From Planctobacterium sp965279005 (GTDB lineage: Bacteria > Pseudomonadota > Gammaproteobacteria > Enterobacterales > Alteromonadaceae), in the NCBI GenBank assembly GCA_965279005.1, contig CBDIHK010000019.1:54796-118795 (forward strand): DNA of 64,000 nt, written 5' to 3'. The stretch's first letter is position 1. The number at the start of each line of letters is the position of its first letter. This document shows positions 63,065 through 64,000 of this stretch, in pieces. Below the pieces are notes generated by a model. That model was not told the DNA's origin. It worked only from the letters and a program-made list of their open reading frames with translations, and searched no databases. The position numbers and the translations under genes were made by a program.

Positions 63065-63520
63065 TCATTTTGATTGTAGGGGCACAATGGTGATCATTCC
63101 GCCGCGTTCAACAAAGTCCCTGGTTTCCCCAACTGACACCAGCTTTTGGTTCAGGGATTGCAATTGTTCAAACAATTCATCTGATTCGACCTGGCGGCTG
63201 ACAAACAATAATTGGCAGTTGCTGTCCTGCACTTGGGCAAGGTTCGTTATTTCGACAATACGGGTGTCACGGTTTTTCACTTTATTGGCAGGTAATGAGC
63301 GGAATATCTCCTGGTGCGCAGGATCATTGCCCTCGTAAAAGCAAAAATTGACAAAATTGCCTTCAAAGTGGCTGTCTGGAAAATTGGTATAGTGCACGAT
63401 GTGGTATAAAAAGGATGCCCTCAGTTGTTCGGGCTTGAAGCTTTGTGCAACAGCGAGGAACGCCAAGCATCCCAGGGTTAGGAACAATACAGCCAACTTG
63501 TTACTAAACCTGTAATGCAT
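63065..63520 (-). CDS. YfiR family periplasmic protein
   Basis: A 151-residue secreted protein. The signal peptide is LAVLFLTLGCLAFLAVAQS, and EQLRASFLYHIVHYTNFPDSHFEGNFVNFCFYEG with LFVSRQVESDELFEQL and MITIVPLQSK are the YfiR (DUF4154) features. In Pseudomonas YfiR restrains a membrane diguanylate cyclase. Here it lies three bases after the sensor kinase on the same strand, so it may instead modulate that kinase, as in other genomes where a YfiR domain pairs with a histidine kinase. Two cysteines (FCFYEG and SNCQLLF) could respond to redox. Confidence 0.82.
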   Translation of the reverse strand: MHYRFSNKLAVLFLTLGCLAFLAVAQSFKPEQLRASFLYHIVHYTNFPDSHFEGNFVNFCFYEGNDPAHQEIFRSLPANKVKNRDTRIVEITNLAQVQDSNCQLLFVSRQVESDELFEQLQSLNQKLVSVGETRDFVERGGMITIVPLQSK

Positions 63521-63523
63521 AGA

Positions 63524-64000
63524 TTAAGAACTCTTTGCCAGTTTTTCCGCTTGCACTAGTTTGATTGGGAAGACGATGTGAAATTCAACGCCTTTGCCTT
63601 CTTCACTGCTCAATGAGATTGAGCCGTTAAGGGCTTGGGTTACTAAGTTGAACACCAGGTGCATACCCAAACCACTGCCGCCTTGGCCGCGTTTGGTGGT
63701 GACGAAGGGATCGAAAATCCGCTTGCGCATATGCTCTGGAATACCTTTGCCGTCATCTCTGTAAGTGATATTTATCTTGTTGTTGTCGATTAGCTGGGCT
63801 TGGATAATGATGAGGCCATTGTCCTTGCCTTCGAAACCGTGGATGATGGAATTCATAATCAAGTTGATCATGATTTGGTTGATGGGGCCGGCCTTGGTTT
63901 CGATGTAGAGTTCAGGGTCACAGTCAATTTCTATCACATGCTGCAGGTTTTTCAGCCTAGGCCGCATCGACAATAGGATTTCATCCATCAGCTGCTTAAA
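63524..64000 (-). CDS. Histidine kinase, C-terminal part (cut by the window)
   Basis: The frame is open to the window end (base 64000), so only the C-terminal 158 or so residues are seen. They form the ATP-binding domain: N box QIMINLIMNSIIHGFEG, G1 YRDDGKGIPEHMRKRIFDPFVTTK, and G2 RGQGGSGLGMHLVFNLVTQALNGSISLSSEEGKGVEFHIVFP. The sensor and dimerisation parts lie outside. The YfiR-family gene follows three bases after its stop, suggesting one transcript and a joint sensory role. Confidence 0.88.
   Translation of the reverse strand, partial: FKQLMDEILLSMRPRLKNLQHVIEIDCDPELYIETKAGPINQIMINLIMNSIIHGFEGKDNGLIIIQAQLIDNNKINITYRDDGKGIPEHMRKRIFDPFVTTKRGQGGSGLGMHLVFNLVTQALNGSISLSSEEGKGVEFHIVFPIKLVQAEKLAKSS

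Overview
The window looks like chromosomal DNA of a marine-type gammaproteobacterium, most likely of the order Alteromonadales. The grounds are gene content and order: an ArcA-type regulator, a complete mannose-sensitive haemagglutinin (MSHA) type IV pilus locus lying between ssb and mreBCD, the uvrA / MFS / ssb arrangement, and the mreBCD-maf-rng-yhdP-nitrilase-tldD series with darP and pmbA nearby. Shewanella, Vibrio and Alteromonas share much of this order. The genus cannot be fixed from sequence reading alone. I saw no tRNA, rRNA, CRISPR array, insertion sequence or prophage.

Layout. 1-8.0 kb is accessory: a DUF3015 protein (cut by the window edge), a DUF4105 protein, a small secreted protein, a GcvA-like LysR regulator, a Tat-exported DUF1569 protein, a DUF4397 lipoprotein and a GH13 lipoprotein. 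8.2-16.7 kb carries the spc operon (rplN to rpmJ) and the alpha operon (rpsM to rplQ). The S10 operon that usually sits directly upstream is absent; rplN has its own leader. 16.7-23.3 kb holds a thioredoxin-like protein, a 2OG-Fe(II) oxygenase, a thioesterase, uvrA with a LexA box, a YajR-like MFS transporter and ssb. 23.3-25.0 kb, where mshH normally lies, instead has a TonB-domain protein, a large regulatory-looking intergenic region and a CheY-like regulator. 25.0-45.9 kb is the MSHA locus, from mshI to a 2237-residue MshQ with five LamG-like domains. 46.1-56.8 kb is the cell-shape and housekeeping block (mreBCD, maf, rng, yhdP, nitrilase, tldD). 56.8-62.1 kb has a large Ig-like lipoprotein placed between tldD and darP/pmbA. 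62.2-64.0 kb has arcA, a YfiR-family gene and the 3' end of a sensor kinase.

How the genes work together. The MSHA genes encode the inner-membrane platform (MshI, a PilN-like protein, MshJ, MshG), pilotin-like and secretin parts (MshK, MshL), ATPases (MshE with c-di-GMP-binding N-terminal repeats, MshM), the TPR protein MshN, pilins (MshA, MshB, MshC, MshD, MshO, MshP) and the large surface protein MshQ. TldD and PmbA form a metalloprotease pair.

Notable points. Four genes carry single-base frameshifts that I could place to a few bases: mshI, mshF, mshB and yhdP (four indels, three of them within about 110 bp). Correcting them gives reading frames of exact codon length that match the families. 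They are either local sequencing errors at homopolymers or real decay. Other points of interest are the LamG expansion and an 18-bp tandem repeat in mshQ, a nested dyad in the ssb-msh gap, a perfect 23-bp palindrome on the darP promoter, and the detached spc operon with a terminator-like leader hairpin. I did not find a clear-cut, wholly new defence or metabolic system.
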